Of a stretch of DNA of 64,000 bases, positions 1 to 10,887 are shown piece after piece. The notes under the pieces were generated by a model that was not told the origin of the DNA, made no database searches, and worked only from the letters and a program-made list of their open reading frames with translations. Positions within the stretch are counted from its first letter, which is position 1; every line of letters starts with the position of its first letter. This stretch comes from Berberis thunbergii (lineage: Eukaryota > Streptophyta > Magnoliopsida > Ranunculales > Berberidaceae). The DNA lies in NCBI GenBank assembly GCA_003290165.1, contig QNQO01006987.1:496001-560000 (forward strand), read 5' to 3'. The position numbers were made by a program, and so were the translations under genes.

Positions 1-1037
1 GTTCAGATCTCAACAAAACACGGTTTGGTCATCAAAGAAACATAGAATCAAGAATCAAAACATGAAAATCACCCCGAATCGTAGGAGAGACGAGACTGAG
101 AGGCTTCAAGTTCCTTGAGAATCTCATAATGAGACCAATCGAGATGCCTCTTGATCGAAGCATATCGAGATGCCTCTTGACCGATTCAAATCGAGAGGAG
201 ACGAGATCTAAGATTATTGTCGGTGCTTTCTCGAAATAAGATCTGGTGGTTCTAGGTTGGATCAGAATAACACAACTGATGAAGAAAAGAAGTTACAAGA
301 ATGAGGGAAAAGGAGCAGGAAATAGAGGCGCCAACTTGAAAGCAAATTATGACCTGTGATACCCATCATTCACCCAATTCACAATGGAAACTAGATCCAA
401 AGAAATAGAAATGTTTATGAAGGAGATGAAAAAAAACCTTACTGAGCATGGTGGTCAGATTAATCAAGTCAAGGAAGAGCTTAAAAAAGTACGCAGACGC
501 AAGATCTATTAGAGAAGAAAATGGAGGCAAGGTTTGAGTAAATCGTCCAGTTGCTTCAACACGACAAGGGAGTCTCTGGAGGGACCAGTAACAACAGATT
601 TTCTATAGCTCAGGCTTTTGGATCAACTGACAAAATCAATCGATCTGCTATAGCACAGGCTTCTGGATCCACTGACCAAACCAACAGGTCTTTCTCCCAA
701 CTTCTCTAGACACCCCAAGTTGGATTTTCTCCAATTTGAAGGGATGAATCCTAGATCATGGGCTAAGAAGAGTGAAAGGTATTTTACATTCTACCAAATA
801 CCAGAAGAAAACAATGTGGTAAAGCTGATCTTTGGTTCTTAAATTACCTAATAGGCAAGGATGTGATCCAGTGGAGTATTTTTGCTCATGACTCATGACC
901 AATGTGAGAGGTTTGAAGAAGCCGTATTAGACAATTATGTTGATTCCTTTAATAAGCTAAGTCAGAACTCTACTGTGAGTGAATATTACGATAAGTTTGA
1001 GGGAACTTAAGTCCCTGATGTTATCTCATAATAAACA
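1..1037 (+). pseudogene. Ty3/gypsy gag remnant with leader
   Basis: This is the broken gag (capsid) region of a Ty3/gypsy retrotransposon. A reading starting near 381 begins METRSKEIEMFMKEMKKNL and continues into a Lys/Glu-rich helix, as in gypsy gag N-termini. From 713 it reads FEGMNPRSWAKKSERYF, the conserved block at the start of the gypsy gag domain, and further downstream a capsid-like stretch resembling FEEAVLDNYVDSFNKL. Stops and frame changes break every frame. No pol follows, because a MITE-like segment takes over at about 1038. Bases 1-380 look like untranslated leader and contain the 16-bp direct repeat TCGAGATGCCTCTTGA. The family call rests on the two motif blocks; the lineage within gypsy is not resolved. 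Confidence 0.6.
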
Positions 1038-1116
1038 CTTAAGGTGTGTTTGGTTGCATGGAATCCTATGTCATGAAAATACATGAGAGAGCTCCTACAT
1101 TTTAGGCTAAATTGAT

Positions 1117-1284
1117 GTACACTCCACATTCACCATTTTATTTTGTGATCAATGGTGGGAATGAAAGTCCCATGAACATGGGAATCTCACTCCTTGGACC
1201 CCCAAGGCATGTGATTTTCATGTTCATGGGACTTTTATTCCCGCCATTGATCACAAAATCGAATGGTGGATGTGGAGTGATACC
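1117..1284. repeat. Palindromic MITE / foldback element
   Basis: Two arms of about 70 bases face each other around 1200. The left arm contains CACTCCACATTCACCATT and TTTTGTGATCAATGGTGGGA. The right arm carries their reverse complements (for example AATGGTGGATGTGGAGTG). The short reading frame here is a by-product of the palindrome. The stretch just before it (1040-1060) has the GTGTTTGGTTGCATGGAATC start typical of plant MITEs, so the palindrome may be the core of a slightly larger element. No target duplication could be fixed with confidence. Confidence 0.6.
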
Positions 1285-1423
1285 TCCCCGGATAAATTGT
1301 ATCATCAACCAGGTTTCGTCAGCTATATTTCATAACCTCAATCATAGTATCAACTAGAACCAATCTTTCCCCTTTCCACATCAGCCTGATGCTATTATTG
1401 TTACTTATGAGATCAGTTTTTAT

Positions 1424-2125
1424 CAGTGTTTTAAAAATCGGCCTAGGCGCTAGAAGGTGAAAAATCGCCCAGATTAATGGCTGGGCGGGTAGTCTGGGCG
1501 GTTCTGGGCAGTCTGGACGGGTCTGGGCGGGATCTAGGCGGGGTCTAGGCGGCCTAGGCGGGGTCTGGGCGGGTCTAGGCGGCCTAAGCGTTTTTTATTT
1601 TTTAATAAGGCTGATTGTGTTCTTATTTTATCTTCTTTCCTATTTTTAGAAATAAACTATTTAATTATTTTTTATTCAGTATATGTCTAAATGTAGCAAA
1701 TGATGATTACTTAATGGAATTCTCAAATGATTTGCAAGTACCAATTTTACTAATGTAGATTTTATCAAACATAACTGAGGTTATTCATGCAATTTGAAGA
1801 AAAATAAAAGAGTACACAAATTCAAATTTATATAAAGTACCCATCATGACCAACTTCAGTCATTTGAGTTTTAATAAATTTTGTTCACAATTGTTAAATT
1901 TTCATGTTTTTAAATTTTGCATATGTATATTGGCATTAAATTGGATGTAATTGATAAGGTATTATGTTTAACTTTTGTAAATTATTAAAGTAATAATACA
2001 AAACCTAAGACCGCCTAGGTGCCGCCTAGGTGCCGCCTAGGTGCCGCCTAGGCACCCACCTAGGCCCCTGGGCGCTAGGCACCTGCTCGCCGCCCGTCCA
2101 GCGCCTAGCGATTTTTAGAACACTG
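1424..2125. mobile_element. Non-autonomous hAT element (702 bp, GC-repeat termini)
   Basis: The ends are inverted repeats: CAGTGTTTTAAAAATCG on the left and CGATTTTTAGAACACTG on the right. They are flanked by an 8-bp direct repeat, GTTTTTAT (1416-1423) and ATTTTTAT (2126-2133), 7 of 8 identical, which is the hAT target-site size. Inside the left end is an array of GGGCGGGTCTAGGCGG-like units (about 1480-1595). Inside the right end is CCGCCTAGGTG, repeated about four times (2010-2060). The middle is AT-rich and has no coding potential. It is a MITE-sized hAT derivative dependent on a transposase elsewhere. Confidence 0.85.
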
Positions 2126-2221
2126 ATTTTTATGTCAACTCTCTACAGGGTGACATTGGGGTATTTGTTGTTACTTTGTGAGCGAGGTGGTTGCTAGAGT
2201 TGTCAATCCGATTGAAGAAAG

Positions 2222-2527
2222 GTGTTAGATAGTATGATGGCAAAATGCTACACATCAGAGGCAACACTTCTCCTTATCCAAGCCAAGCAATGGAGCACAG
2301 ATCTACTTCTAGAAGATTCAGGAACTCTTACCTCTATTATCAAGGATGATCATTTTCAGCCTCAGACAACCACACGATGGGTGTGGCGTCCACTAATTAG
2401 TAATATTAGACGCTTGCTTAATTCTCAAACTCAATGGTATTGTAACCATATTAATAGAGTTCATAACTCTGAAGCTCATAATTTAGCTACTCAAGCAGGA
2501 CTCCAGTATTGTAATAGTTATTATTAA
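2222..2527 (+). pseudogene. RNase H-like (RVT_3) fragment of a LINE
   Basis: A 101-codon open frame. Its C-terminal half (about residues 60-95) reads like the end of the plant RVT_3 RNase H domain: an arm with WRPLISNIRRLL, then HINRVHNSEAHNLATQAGL, where the last catalytic-type position is changed (His in place of the usual Asp). The first RNase H motifs are missing, so only the tail of the domain remains. Such domains occur both at the C-terminus of plant L1 LINEs and in stand-alone plant genes; the lack of the upstream half and of neighbours makes a LINE scrap more likely. No polyA tail is clear. Confidence 0.45.
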
Positions 2528-2674
2528 CGCAATTTGAAGTATGTTTAACAAAAAGAAACAATTATGTTTCTCTCTTTTTTATATATGTAAAAATTTTGAT
2601 TTTTTAAATAATTTATCTATTCGTTTTATAAGCAATATAGACGACAACTAGTCATGAAAATTTGGGAGTGGCTG

Positions 2675-2676
<2 letters not shown>

Positions 2677-2719
<43 letters not shown>
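2677..2719. repeat. (TTA)n microsatellite
   Basis: About fourteen uninterrupted TTA units followed by an AT-rich run. Simple sequence, no coding role seen. Confidence 0.9.
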
Positions 2720-2720
<1 letters not shown>

Positions 2721-3504
2721 TTTTTTGAATGTTTTAATATGGCTAAGTTGTAGGGTTGCACTAATACTTTATACCATTACTAATACAATATTAGACTAGA
2801 TAGAAGTGCGGCTTTTGAAAATCCATCTATTCATATTTCGTAGTTTGTCAATTTCCCTAAAGATTTAATATTATAAACTTTTTTCGCTAACACACCAAAT
2901 ATAAAACAAGAAATGAGATAACTTATAGTAAGGATTGTGATTTCATTTTTCGAGTTAATTTCGGTCTCCTGATTTTAAGAAGTATTTCGAGAAATATTTT
3001 GGTGTGTAAAAAAAACGTAAAAATTTTGAGGATACATGAAACATATATAATGAATTTTGAAAGTATTTGAAATACGTGAAAAAATAAGAGCCAATTAAAT
3101 AAATTTATTAAATACATAAGATGAAGCATAAATACCAAGAATGAATCAAACATGAAATCAATATGTAATTAGAAAATCATGGAGTGGTTTAAAATATCTA
3201 TATATAAGTAGAAGAAATGATAATTAGAAATCAAGTGGTGGTTTCATAAATATAGAAATAATTAGAAGAACAAGGGCTCGCATGATAAATAGAGCATAAG
3301 GTTGAGGAACTAAGGTGCGCTATAGAATCCTAATCTCAAGCAACACATCATTATCTACGCCATGTCTGACTTTAGCATTGGCGTGTCATCAGGAGCCACA
3401 ACAGTGGTCTTTAGCTCACGTTTATTCCTTTTGCAGATTAAGATAAAGGAGAACGGAAACTGATCTATCAGCTAGAAACACTATTTCATACCCAGTTTGT
3501 CTCA
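2720..3504. other. AT-rich intergenic stretch, nothing recognised
   Basis: Very AT-rich sequence with short spurious frames on both strands and no recognisable domain, inverted repeat or LTR feature. Confidence 0.5.
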
Positions 3505-3513
3505 CATTGTGAA

Positions 3514-3694
3514 GAGTGATTCTAAATGGCCTGGGAAAACAGCCCGGGTTGACTGCCTGGGGGGGGGGGGGTAATTGCATTTTTGCCCCCCCTCTTTAAA
3601 CCTTTTTGGAAAAAGGTTTAAAGAGGGGGGGCAAAAATGCAATTACCCCCCCCCCCCCCCCCAGGCTGTTTTCCCAGACCATTTAGAATTTCTG
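3514..3694. mobile_element. Mutator-type foldback MITE with 9-bp target duplication
   Basis: A near-perfect palindrome of 181 bp. The left arm includes ATTCTAAATGGCCTGGGAAA and the right arm its complement TTTCCCAGACCATTTAGAAT. Runs of G (about 13) and C (about 17) face each other in the arms around a short loop near 3605. It is bracketed by the identical 9-mer CATTGTGAA at 3505-3513 and 3695-3703. A 9-bp duplication plus long inverted arms is characteristic of Mutator-like elements. The outer motif TTCTAAATG is shared with the elements at 33304-33480 and about 9598-9790. Confidence 0.8.
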
Positions 3695-3703
3695 CATTGT
3701 GAA

Positions 3704-4250
3704 TGGTCCACTTCAGTCCCCTAAATACAAAATTATTTCTAGTATCCCATATAATTTCCATGAAAACATTCATGAGTTTGAAAACCTAAGTCCTTCATTT
3801 GAAAAAAAAAAAAAAATTGGACTAATAAAGTGTCTAATGGAACCTGGTGCCAACGGATTGGACAAGGAGAACTAATCCATACTTGAACAACAAAATCACA
3901 TTAAAAAAATGTATGTGCATCAATTTTAGATGAGGAAAAACACAAGTTGCAATGGCACTACTGACACATGTTATTAGTAGGAAAATTTTCTACTAATGTC
4001 TTCCATAAAAGCATTTTTACTCTTTCTGGAATCTTGGCACTTCATAGTTGTTTGAGAAAAGCTTTGTTTAGAGTTCCATAAGTGGAATAAGGATATTCGG
4101 CAATTTCATATTGAAGCGAAAGTTTGTAAGCTTTTCTCACTTAAATTTTTCCATTTTTAGAAATCTTCCAACTTGGATTGTCATTTACTCTAGTAGAGTG
4201 AGTACAAGTGTTGGATATAACTTGAGTTACCTCTGGTCCTATGTAGAAAG
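3704..4250. other. Intergenic, nothing recognised
   Basis: No open frame with domain resemblance and no clear repeat beyond a poly(A) run near 3800. Confidence 0.4.
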
Positions 4251-4254
4251 CAAG

Positions 4255-4740
4255 TGATGGAGTATTCCATATGAGCCTAGTATCCACCACATAAAAAAAT
4301 TTGTCGGTGTCATAAGATTAGATGAAGTGGATATCTAATATGATTGTGATAGACTTCCTATAAGATTTACATATGCAAGGAGAAGGTATAAATTGAGTAA
4401 TTAGAAATAGCTATTGATAGTTGGAAATTAGTTAATGTAATAAACAAGTTGTTAAGCTTGTTAGGAATAGGTTATACTGTCCAAAATAGTGAGCTGGCAA
4501 AAGTGTGTGGTACCACTATAAATAAGAACAGAGCTTAGAAACTAGGGGAGAACTTTCTTTCTTTCCAATAGAGCTCTTGCTCAAAGGAGATTCCAAGCCT
4601 CTCGAAAGCTTGTTTTGTACATTGCTTTTGTAAAGAAAACATTTACTCTCCAATAAACAGTTCTTTGTTCTTCCTTTCTTCTTCAGATTCTATCAAATTG
4701 CTCAATATTTCTCCTGATGGTAACCATGGTTCCTCCCAAT
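4255..4740 (+). repeat. Possible solo LTR (gypsy-like)
   Basis: The stretch has LTR-like regulatory layout: TG near 4256, a TATA-like ACTATAAATAAG at 4513-4524, a CT-rich leader (AACTTTCTTTCTTTCC), and a possible polyadenylation zone near 4650 (CCAATAAACAG). No matching second LTR, primer-binding site or target duplication was found, so this is an inference from composition and signal order only. Confidence 0.3.
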
Positions 4741-4801
4741 AGCTTATTAAATTACCTCTACCAATCTGCCAAGTATATATATGCCTTAGCATAAAGGTAG
4801 A

Positions 4802-5110
4802 TTGATGTAAGAGTATTAACAATATTATGGCATTAGATTAATAATATTAATATTAAGAATAATTGGACCTATTTAGTAAGAGCCCAAAATAGTAGTTAGG
4901 GCATTATTAGTCAATTAGAGTTATATCAATTAACTTGGCAAATAAATTAGGACATTATAAATAAGGCAAAGTTTGTTTATTATTATTTAGTTGATAATTG
5001 AAAGAATAGATGATTTCTTAGTTATTCTCCCTTAGTTTTTTTCATCATAGTTATTTCGATTATTTCATTATTTTGAGTATTGTTCTTTTATTTCGATTTT
5101 TGTTTCGTAG
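4802..5110 (+). repeat. Possible LTR fragment related in layout to the 34.0-kb LTR
   Basis: It starts TGATGTAA like the LTRs at 34036 and 37022, contains ATTAACAATATTATGG-type AT-rich blocks and a TATA-like CATTATAAATAAGG at about 4952-4965, and ends in a T-rich tract. Similarity to the 34-kb LTR is in order of motifs more than in sequence. No primer-binding site follows. Confidence 0.3.
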
Positions 5111-5505
5111 TTATATCATAGATGATTTTCTTAACCCTCTTGCTTGATATGAAATATCTTGCTTGTAAAGGTTGTTTTTATTGATTGAGTGGAAAGGAAA
5201 TACAATGCTCTGAGCAGAGTTGAATTTTGGTTTTCTAGTTTCTCAATTAAGGACTGAATAGTCTTAGATAATACTGCATCATTCCTGGAAGCCAAGGAGG
5301 GAATGTTTAGCACCCCCTCCTCCTGTTAGTAACGAAGTCTCTCTGAGCCTAAGAAATCTTGGTGACCAACATGAGGTTTTGATTGTTCAAAAGTGTGTAA
5401 TTAATCCTCTTTATGTGTATATTATTGAGGTATTAATTTTCAGTAAATTTGGTTAACAAGGTGAATAAAATTTGATATCCAAATGGCTTGAAACTAAGGA
5501 AGTGA

Positions 5506-5631
5506 TGTGTTCTTTTCAAAAGATGTATTTTTAGAGAAACTTCTATTTGAAGCGGTGTGTCATTTTCAAAATGTATCTTTTTAGAGAAACTCCTATTTGA
5601 AGTGGTGTGTTCTTTTCAAAAGGTATACCCT
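5506..5631. repeat. 50-bp tandem repeat, 2.5 copies
   Basis: The unit TGTGTTCTTTTCAAAAGATG (start of each copy) followed by TAGAGAAACTTCTATTTGAA recurs at 5506, 5556 and (partial) 5606, a period of 50. Copies differ at a few positions. It lies in non-coding sequence upstream of the copia gag. Confidence 0.8.
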
Positions 5632-6248
5632 TATTTTGGAAAGTCACATTGCTTACTTTGAACAGAACCTATTTCTTTATAAATATCAGTACCATACATT
5701 ATCTGCAAATCATCCAAAATCATCTTGAGAAAACCAGAATTTCAGTAGCCTAAAAATCTCCTAGCCATTTCCAATTCCTTTAACCAACGTTATGGTATTC
5801 AAACTCTCTCTGGTTCGTAATACCTAGTGTTGCAGTGCTCCGTCACTAGGTGCGATCATTTTACCCTGAGAGGCAGACATCCAACCAACTTTTAAGCACT
5901 TGTAGAGGGACGGTGTCTTAAGGGGATAATACAAAGTACTAGACTCGATCAAACAAATTTTTTGTGGTACTATTCTGCTTAAAATTCATCTAAACACTTT
6001 TTTAAGTCTTTCTAATTTTAATTTGTGTTTACATACTTGTATGATTAAATATTGATTACATTCTAGTTGTCTCATTCACAGTAACTATACAGTATTGAGA
6101 ATCATTTATTTAGTTAAATCTACTATTTCTCCAACAATCTTAAGAGTAAGACAAATTTCATATTTGGTATTTCGTTTTATCAGTACTTGATAAGGTTGAT
6201 CCACTGGCTACTCCACATAACAGTGGATCAACTAGCGATTCCGAGGCT
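5632..6248 (+). other. Leader region upstream of copia gag
   Basis: No coding frame. The segment directly precedes the copia gag and is probably its LTR/leader remnant, but no LTR ends or tRNA primer site were found. Confidence 0.3.
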
Positions 6249-7080
6249 ATGGCTCAAACTGCCAATGTTATGAATGATGGGAGGAATTTCGTGGTTTCTT
6301 CATCTGTGATTCATGGATCGAAACCAGAGAAGTTATCTGGATCTGAGTTTAAGAAATGGCAACAGAAAATATTGTCCTATCTCACTACTTTGAATTTGGT
6401 GAGATTTATTCATGAAAATTTCCATGTTGTTGTGGATGGAACAAATTCTCAGTCTCTTGCTGCAGTTGAAGCATGGAACATTTATGATGTTCTATGCAAG
6501 AACTACATCCTCAATGGTTTGGACAACAGTTAATATAGCGTGCATAGAAGACCGCTAAAGAGTTGTGGGAATCTCTTGACAAGAAGATCGCCAAAGAGTT
6601 GTGGGAATCTCTTGACAAAAAGTATAAGACTGGAGATGTTGGAACGAAGAAATTTGTGACTGGCAAATTCTTGGATTACAAAATGTTGGACTTCGAGAGT
6701 GTGACTAGCCAAGTCCATGATCTCCAAGTCATCATTAATGAGATTCATTGTGAAGGAATGTCTCTTAGTGAGTCATTTCAGGTGGCTGCAATAATTGAGA
6801 AGTTACCACCCTCCTGGAAGGAATTCAAAGTTATCTCAAACACAAGCGAAAGAAAATGAGTCTTAAAAACCTTGTTGTACGGTTGAGGATTGAATATGAG
6901 TTTTAAAGACCTTGTTGTACGGTTGAGGATTGAATATGAGTCTTAAAGACCTTGTTGTACGGTTGAAGATTGAAGAAGACAATCGTGCTTCTGAGAAGAA
7001 GAAGACATCAATCTATTCAAACCAAGGCAAATATGGTGAAATATGACAACCGTCCAAATAATAAAAAGAGGAAGTAAACT
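6249..7080 (+). pseudogene. Ty1/copia gag pseudogene with tandem duplications
   Basis: Two frames together make a copia-type gag (gag-polypeptide/UBN2 family, which forms the virus-like particle). The first (6249-6533) has KLSGSEFKKWQQKILSYLTT and AVEAWNIYDVLCKNYILNGL. The second (6563-6859) has [20 protein letters not shown], then [10 protein letters not shown] and [16 protein letters not shown] stop at 6531-6533 and a frame change separate them. At 6551-6622 a 36-bp block encoding [11 protein letters not shown] is duplicated in frame. At 6856-6975 a 40-bp block is present three times; 40 is not a multiple of 3, so the repeats throw the frame out. The zinc knuckle, protease, integrase and RT are absent downstream. 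Clearly dead. Confidence 0.8.
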
Positions 7081-7123
7081 CCAAATGATTCTTGAGCTGA
7101 CAACCTCCTTTTAACTAGCACTC

Positions 7124-9077
7124 TTATCGAACTATCTTTTTTCTATGAATAATACATTTTTCTCGAAATATTGGATCAATGCTCATTTCATCTGCAATAT
7201 CTATAGCTTCAACCATGGCCTCCTGAAACCCAGTTTGTCTATACTTTTCAAGAAAACTAATGAGATCTATAGCACCATCAATTTCCATGTCTTCTTCTTA
7301 AAACGGTGTGCCTAACTTGTTAACAAATTAACATTAAACAATAATTCATGCCAAATAACCATACTCAGCAAAAACACAAAGGTATCGAATTCATACATTG
7401 AAAAGGATTTAGCTTCACTACTCGTTTTGGCCTCCTTACTATTTTCTGCCAAGTAAATTAAAGCTTTTCTTATTTTTGAGCTTGGTATCATAATGGTCTA
7501 ACACTTTCAAGTTCCCTTTCCCAATGAGTTTTCGACATAGACTTAAGCATGAGGCCTCCAACCATATCATCATAAATTCCATTTGTGTGGAGGAGAAAAC
7601 AAACAATAAAAACCTTGCTGTGACAACCACATGGGTTATAGAATGCTCTAGGATTTATATCAAGTAAGTTTTTTTGTACACCTTTGTGTTTCCCTTTCTT
7701 ATTGGATCCATTATCATATCCTCCTCTCTAATATCACTTATATTTAGTCGAAGTTCGTTCAATGCCTTTATGGTTCACCAAAAAGCCCCTGCCCTGTTGT
7801 ATCATATACTTTCAAAAATCCTAAGAAGAATTCTTTCATTTGTATTGGGGTCGATGAAACATCCACACATCTTATCAGATGAGACATTTGTTCTTTATGA
7901 CTCATCTGGAGTGCAACCAATTATCACAGAAAATATTTGGCACCATGGATTATTTAATAATAATTTATCTCACTCGCCAACATTAATATGAACACATTTT
8001 GTATTTGGTGACTAAGATGGTAATGAATTTCACCCTTTTCAATACGTCAAAGAAGCTCTTGCATTGGTAGATCAAATCCAACAATCATTTCAATTATGCT
8101 GGAAAAAATTCCATTGTTCTCTTGACCAATTTTTTTTTATTGTCACCACGAAATGCAAGATTATCTTAGTAAGAGTGTTTACAACACCAACTATCCTTTC
8201 TAGAACTTTTGTACAACGTTTTTTCTCCTTTTCTATTGTTCTTGCCCCTTTTTGTCAATTGTTTCACTATTTCGCAATCTTGTCTCTAGCTCAATCCAAC
8301 TACTCATGCATTTGATGTGTTCATAACTACTTTCATGACTTTTAAGTCTTCCATTAAGATTTTTCTAATCATAAATCCCCCGTTGTCCAATTTGGCAGTA
8401 GTTTATAACAAAACAAAATACCTTGTCTAAAACATTAGAATAGGCTAGCCATCTCCCGTCTTGTTTTTCCCTATTGGTCAATTGTCGAATGTAATATGCA
8501 ACAGAGAAGATCTAATTTTGAAATTTTGGGAAAATCGACATCATCAACTCTTATAGGACCTTTCTCCACTAAAAAGTCCCTAGATTTTTCTCTATCGGGG
8601 CCCAATTTCCTTGATCACAAATATACACAGGATCATATCTTTCAGCAAGGACTTCATTCTGATGTTGCACAGTCTCATTATCATTCTCAGTTCAACCATC
8701 TCTTGATTCTCATTGTCAGCCCCAAGTTGATCGTTATCATTCTTAGTGTCATCCATCTCTTGATTCTCATTTTCATCACCAAGTTGATTGTTATCATTTT
8801 CAGTGTCATCCATATGTTGATTCTCATTATCATCCACAAGTTAATTTTCATTGGCATCCATAGGCCGATCATATTAATCATGGTGTACTTTATGTTCTTC
8901 ATTACTTTCATTATCAATATCATCGCTGTCATTGTCTTCCATTTGTTCACTAGTTGTTGGTTTCATATACCTAAGAAGAGCTTCAACTTGAGATTTACTA
9001 AATTATTCTTTCTTTCTTTTTCCTTTTCTTTCATTTTTAGAGCCAGAATCATACTTTCTAATTCTATTTGGAGACAT
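7124..9077 (-). pseudogene. hAT-type transposase pseudogene (ZMYM1/TTF-DUF4371 kind)
   Basis: Read on the minus strand from an ATG at 9077, a broken protein resembles plant zinc finger MYM-type 1-like transposases. It opens with MSPNRIRKYDSGSKNERK (basic), followed by an acidic repeat (DDTENDNNQLGDENENQEMD near 8770). A TTF-like block then carries DQGNWAPIEKNL and YYIRQLTNREKQDGRWLAYS (about 8590-8420) and SYEHIKCMSSWIELETRLRN (about 8310-8250). A DUF4371-like end near 7640 has GSNKKGKHKGVQK and NPRAFYNPCGCHS, and the tail near 7200 has FLEKYRQTGFQEAMVEAIDI and DPIFREK. Many stops and frame changes. The hAT dimerisation domain at the C-terminus is not seen, nor are terminal inverted repeats. 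The family is inferred from motif order; plus-strand frames here are shadows. Confidence 0.65.
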
Positions 9078-9597
9078 GATCGCAAACCCAATGAAATATT
9101 AAATATGAAATAATAAAAAATGTCACTTGATTGATGAATTGCCTAAACGGCCAAATCCAATGCCCAATAGCAAAACCCTTCAAGTCTTATTTGCTAAAAT
9201 ATTTCATAAATAAAACAATAAATGAGATTTATTATGCAATAACGTCGAATTAGTACAATATAATCAAAATTAAGTTCCTAATCAAGTGATTAAACAAATA
9301 TGAAATAACCCAATTGATGAAGTATCCAATAAAAAAATCAATATTGGGCATTTCACAAATAAATATTGAATAAAGAAAAAAGGAGATGTGATAAACTGTT
9401 GTATACTTTTGTTACGAGAGATGACGAATTGATAGTGAGAAACCCAAATCGTCACTAAGAGAACTGAAAAAAGAGTTTAGGGTTTTTTTATTTTACGTTT
9501 TCTCATGCGTGTTCTTTGACATGAAAGAAGGATGGAAAGAAAAGGAACAAAAGAGGTTGTATTTAATGAAGAAAATAAAGTACAAGTCAAATAAGAG

Positions 9598-9790
9598 ACT
9601 GAGTAAAAAGTGAGGTTTTGGAAATGAGCGAGGGGAGGGAGGTGGCGGGGTGAGGACTGTTCACCTCCCTCGAGATGTGTGCGCAAAAATCGACAGCGTT
9701 CATCTCGAGGGAGATGAATGGTCCCCACACCGCCACCTCCCTCCCCTCGCTCATTTCCTCGCCCACTTCCTCGACATTTAGAATTTCTAA
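9598..9790. mobile_element. Mutator-type foldback MITE (diverged copy)
   Basis: Inverted arms GGAAATGAGCGAGGGGAGGG (left) and CCCTCCCCTCGCTCATTTCC (right) enclose a second palindrome, CATCTCGAGGGAGATGAA. The right end CTTCCTCGACATTTAGAATT matches the right end of the element at 33304-33480. The left outer end is diverged and the 9-bp target duplication could not be fixed. Confidence 0.65.
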
Positions 9791-10248
9791 TTAAAAATAC
9801 AATATGAAGGTTGTGGAAACATGGGATGAAAGTTGTATTTCGTGAGCCTCTATGTTAAATTAGCTTAGGGAAAAGTAACTAGTTGGCCCCCAACCTACAA
9901 TATTAACTTTTTTTTTTTGGAAGATTCTTTTAGGTTTACTTTTTCAGTTGAATGAATAGACGGGACCTCTTATGACACCTATACCTTGTACATAAGACCT
10001 ACTAAATAACTGGGGCCCTTTCTACCTCAAAAGTTGGGGGCATCGAAGCCAGGCTTTGAGTGCTTCCCTTGGGGGGCCGATGGGCCGATACTGACCTTCA
10101 ATAGGAGAAATAGCCAAACATTAATTAAGAAAACAAAAAACTCCAAAAAAATTTTAATTTAAAATAATCTTAATCTAAATGCAAAGCTAAGCTTCTTTGA
10201 AAATCTTGGTTTCTCAATGATCTTTGCAATTCTCTTCCCTTCCATATC
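9791..10248. other. Intergenic, nothing recognised
   Basis: Low-complexity and AT-rich sequence up to the left LTR of element A; no frame or repeat worth naming. Confidence 0.4.
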
Positions 10249-10794
10249 TGATGACACATCAAAATAGACCGATTATCATAGTCATACACGTGGCAGAAAG
10301 ATTCATCACAAGAATACAACGCCCAATCAATTGGGTCAGCTCATCAAGCCCAGGAAGAATGAAGTCAATTATAGAGGCCCAGACTAAACCCACCATTGAG
10401 GAGGCTCAAAGGAATCAAAGCCTGAATTCAAGCCCGATACGAGTTCTCTCATAACTAAAAGGAACGTTACACCAAAAAGAGTCGTGGAGGGAGTTACGCC
10501 ACCCCGAATGCATCTCCATAAATGAGGAGATTGTTACAAGAAACATCCCTTCCCGTTGTGCCTCACATGCTTAAGTCATGCAGAGAGTTAACCACAACCA
10601 TTATAAAAGGTAAAGAGAACATTTAACACATGTATGCAACTTTAATTGAGTTTTGTCCATATTTACATCGTTCCTTCAACAAAGGTACAAACTTAAGCAT
10701 CGAAGTGCCTTCGGCCACCAAAAAGGTGGTCATTGGCAGTCTAACAATTGTTTTGCAGGTAAAACTCACAGGTAGACGATTTTTAAACGCATTA
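10249..10794 (+). repeat. 5' LTR of element A
   Basis: Begins TGATGACACATC and ends CGCATTA (ancestrally TG...CA). A TATA box, CATTATAAAAGG, sits at 10599-10610 on the plus strand and should drive the genomic transcript. Directly after the LTR is a degraded primer-binding site, GTGTGGTGTCGTCCATGGGG; copy B keeps the better form TTTGGCGCCATCTGTGGGAA. Compared with the 3' LTR and copy B, this LTR lacks about 30 bp near position 150. Confidence 0.9.
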
Positions 10795-10887
10795 GTGTGG
10801 TGTCGTCCATGGGGAACGACGAGTTTTTGTTTTTACAAACAATAAGATTCAAAGTAACAAATCTCGCGCAACCCGAGCAGAAGATCA

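Noticed and set aside
5131..5313. 60-codon minus-strand frame with a helical look
   Set aside because: Too short, no family resemblance, in an LTR-like AT-rich region.
8496..9113. 205-codon plus-strand frame rich in Ile/Leu
   Set aside because: It is the antisense shadow of the acidic repeat in the minus-strand transposase pseudogene; no domain and biased composition.
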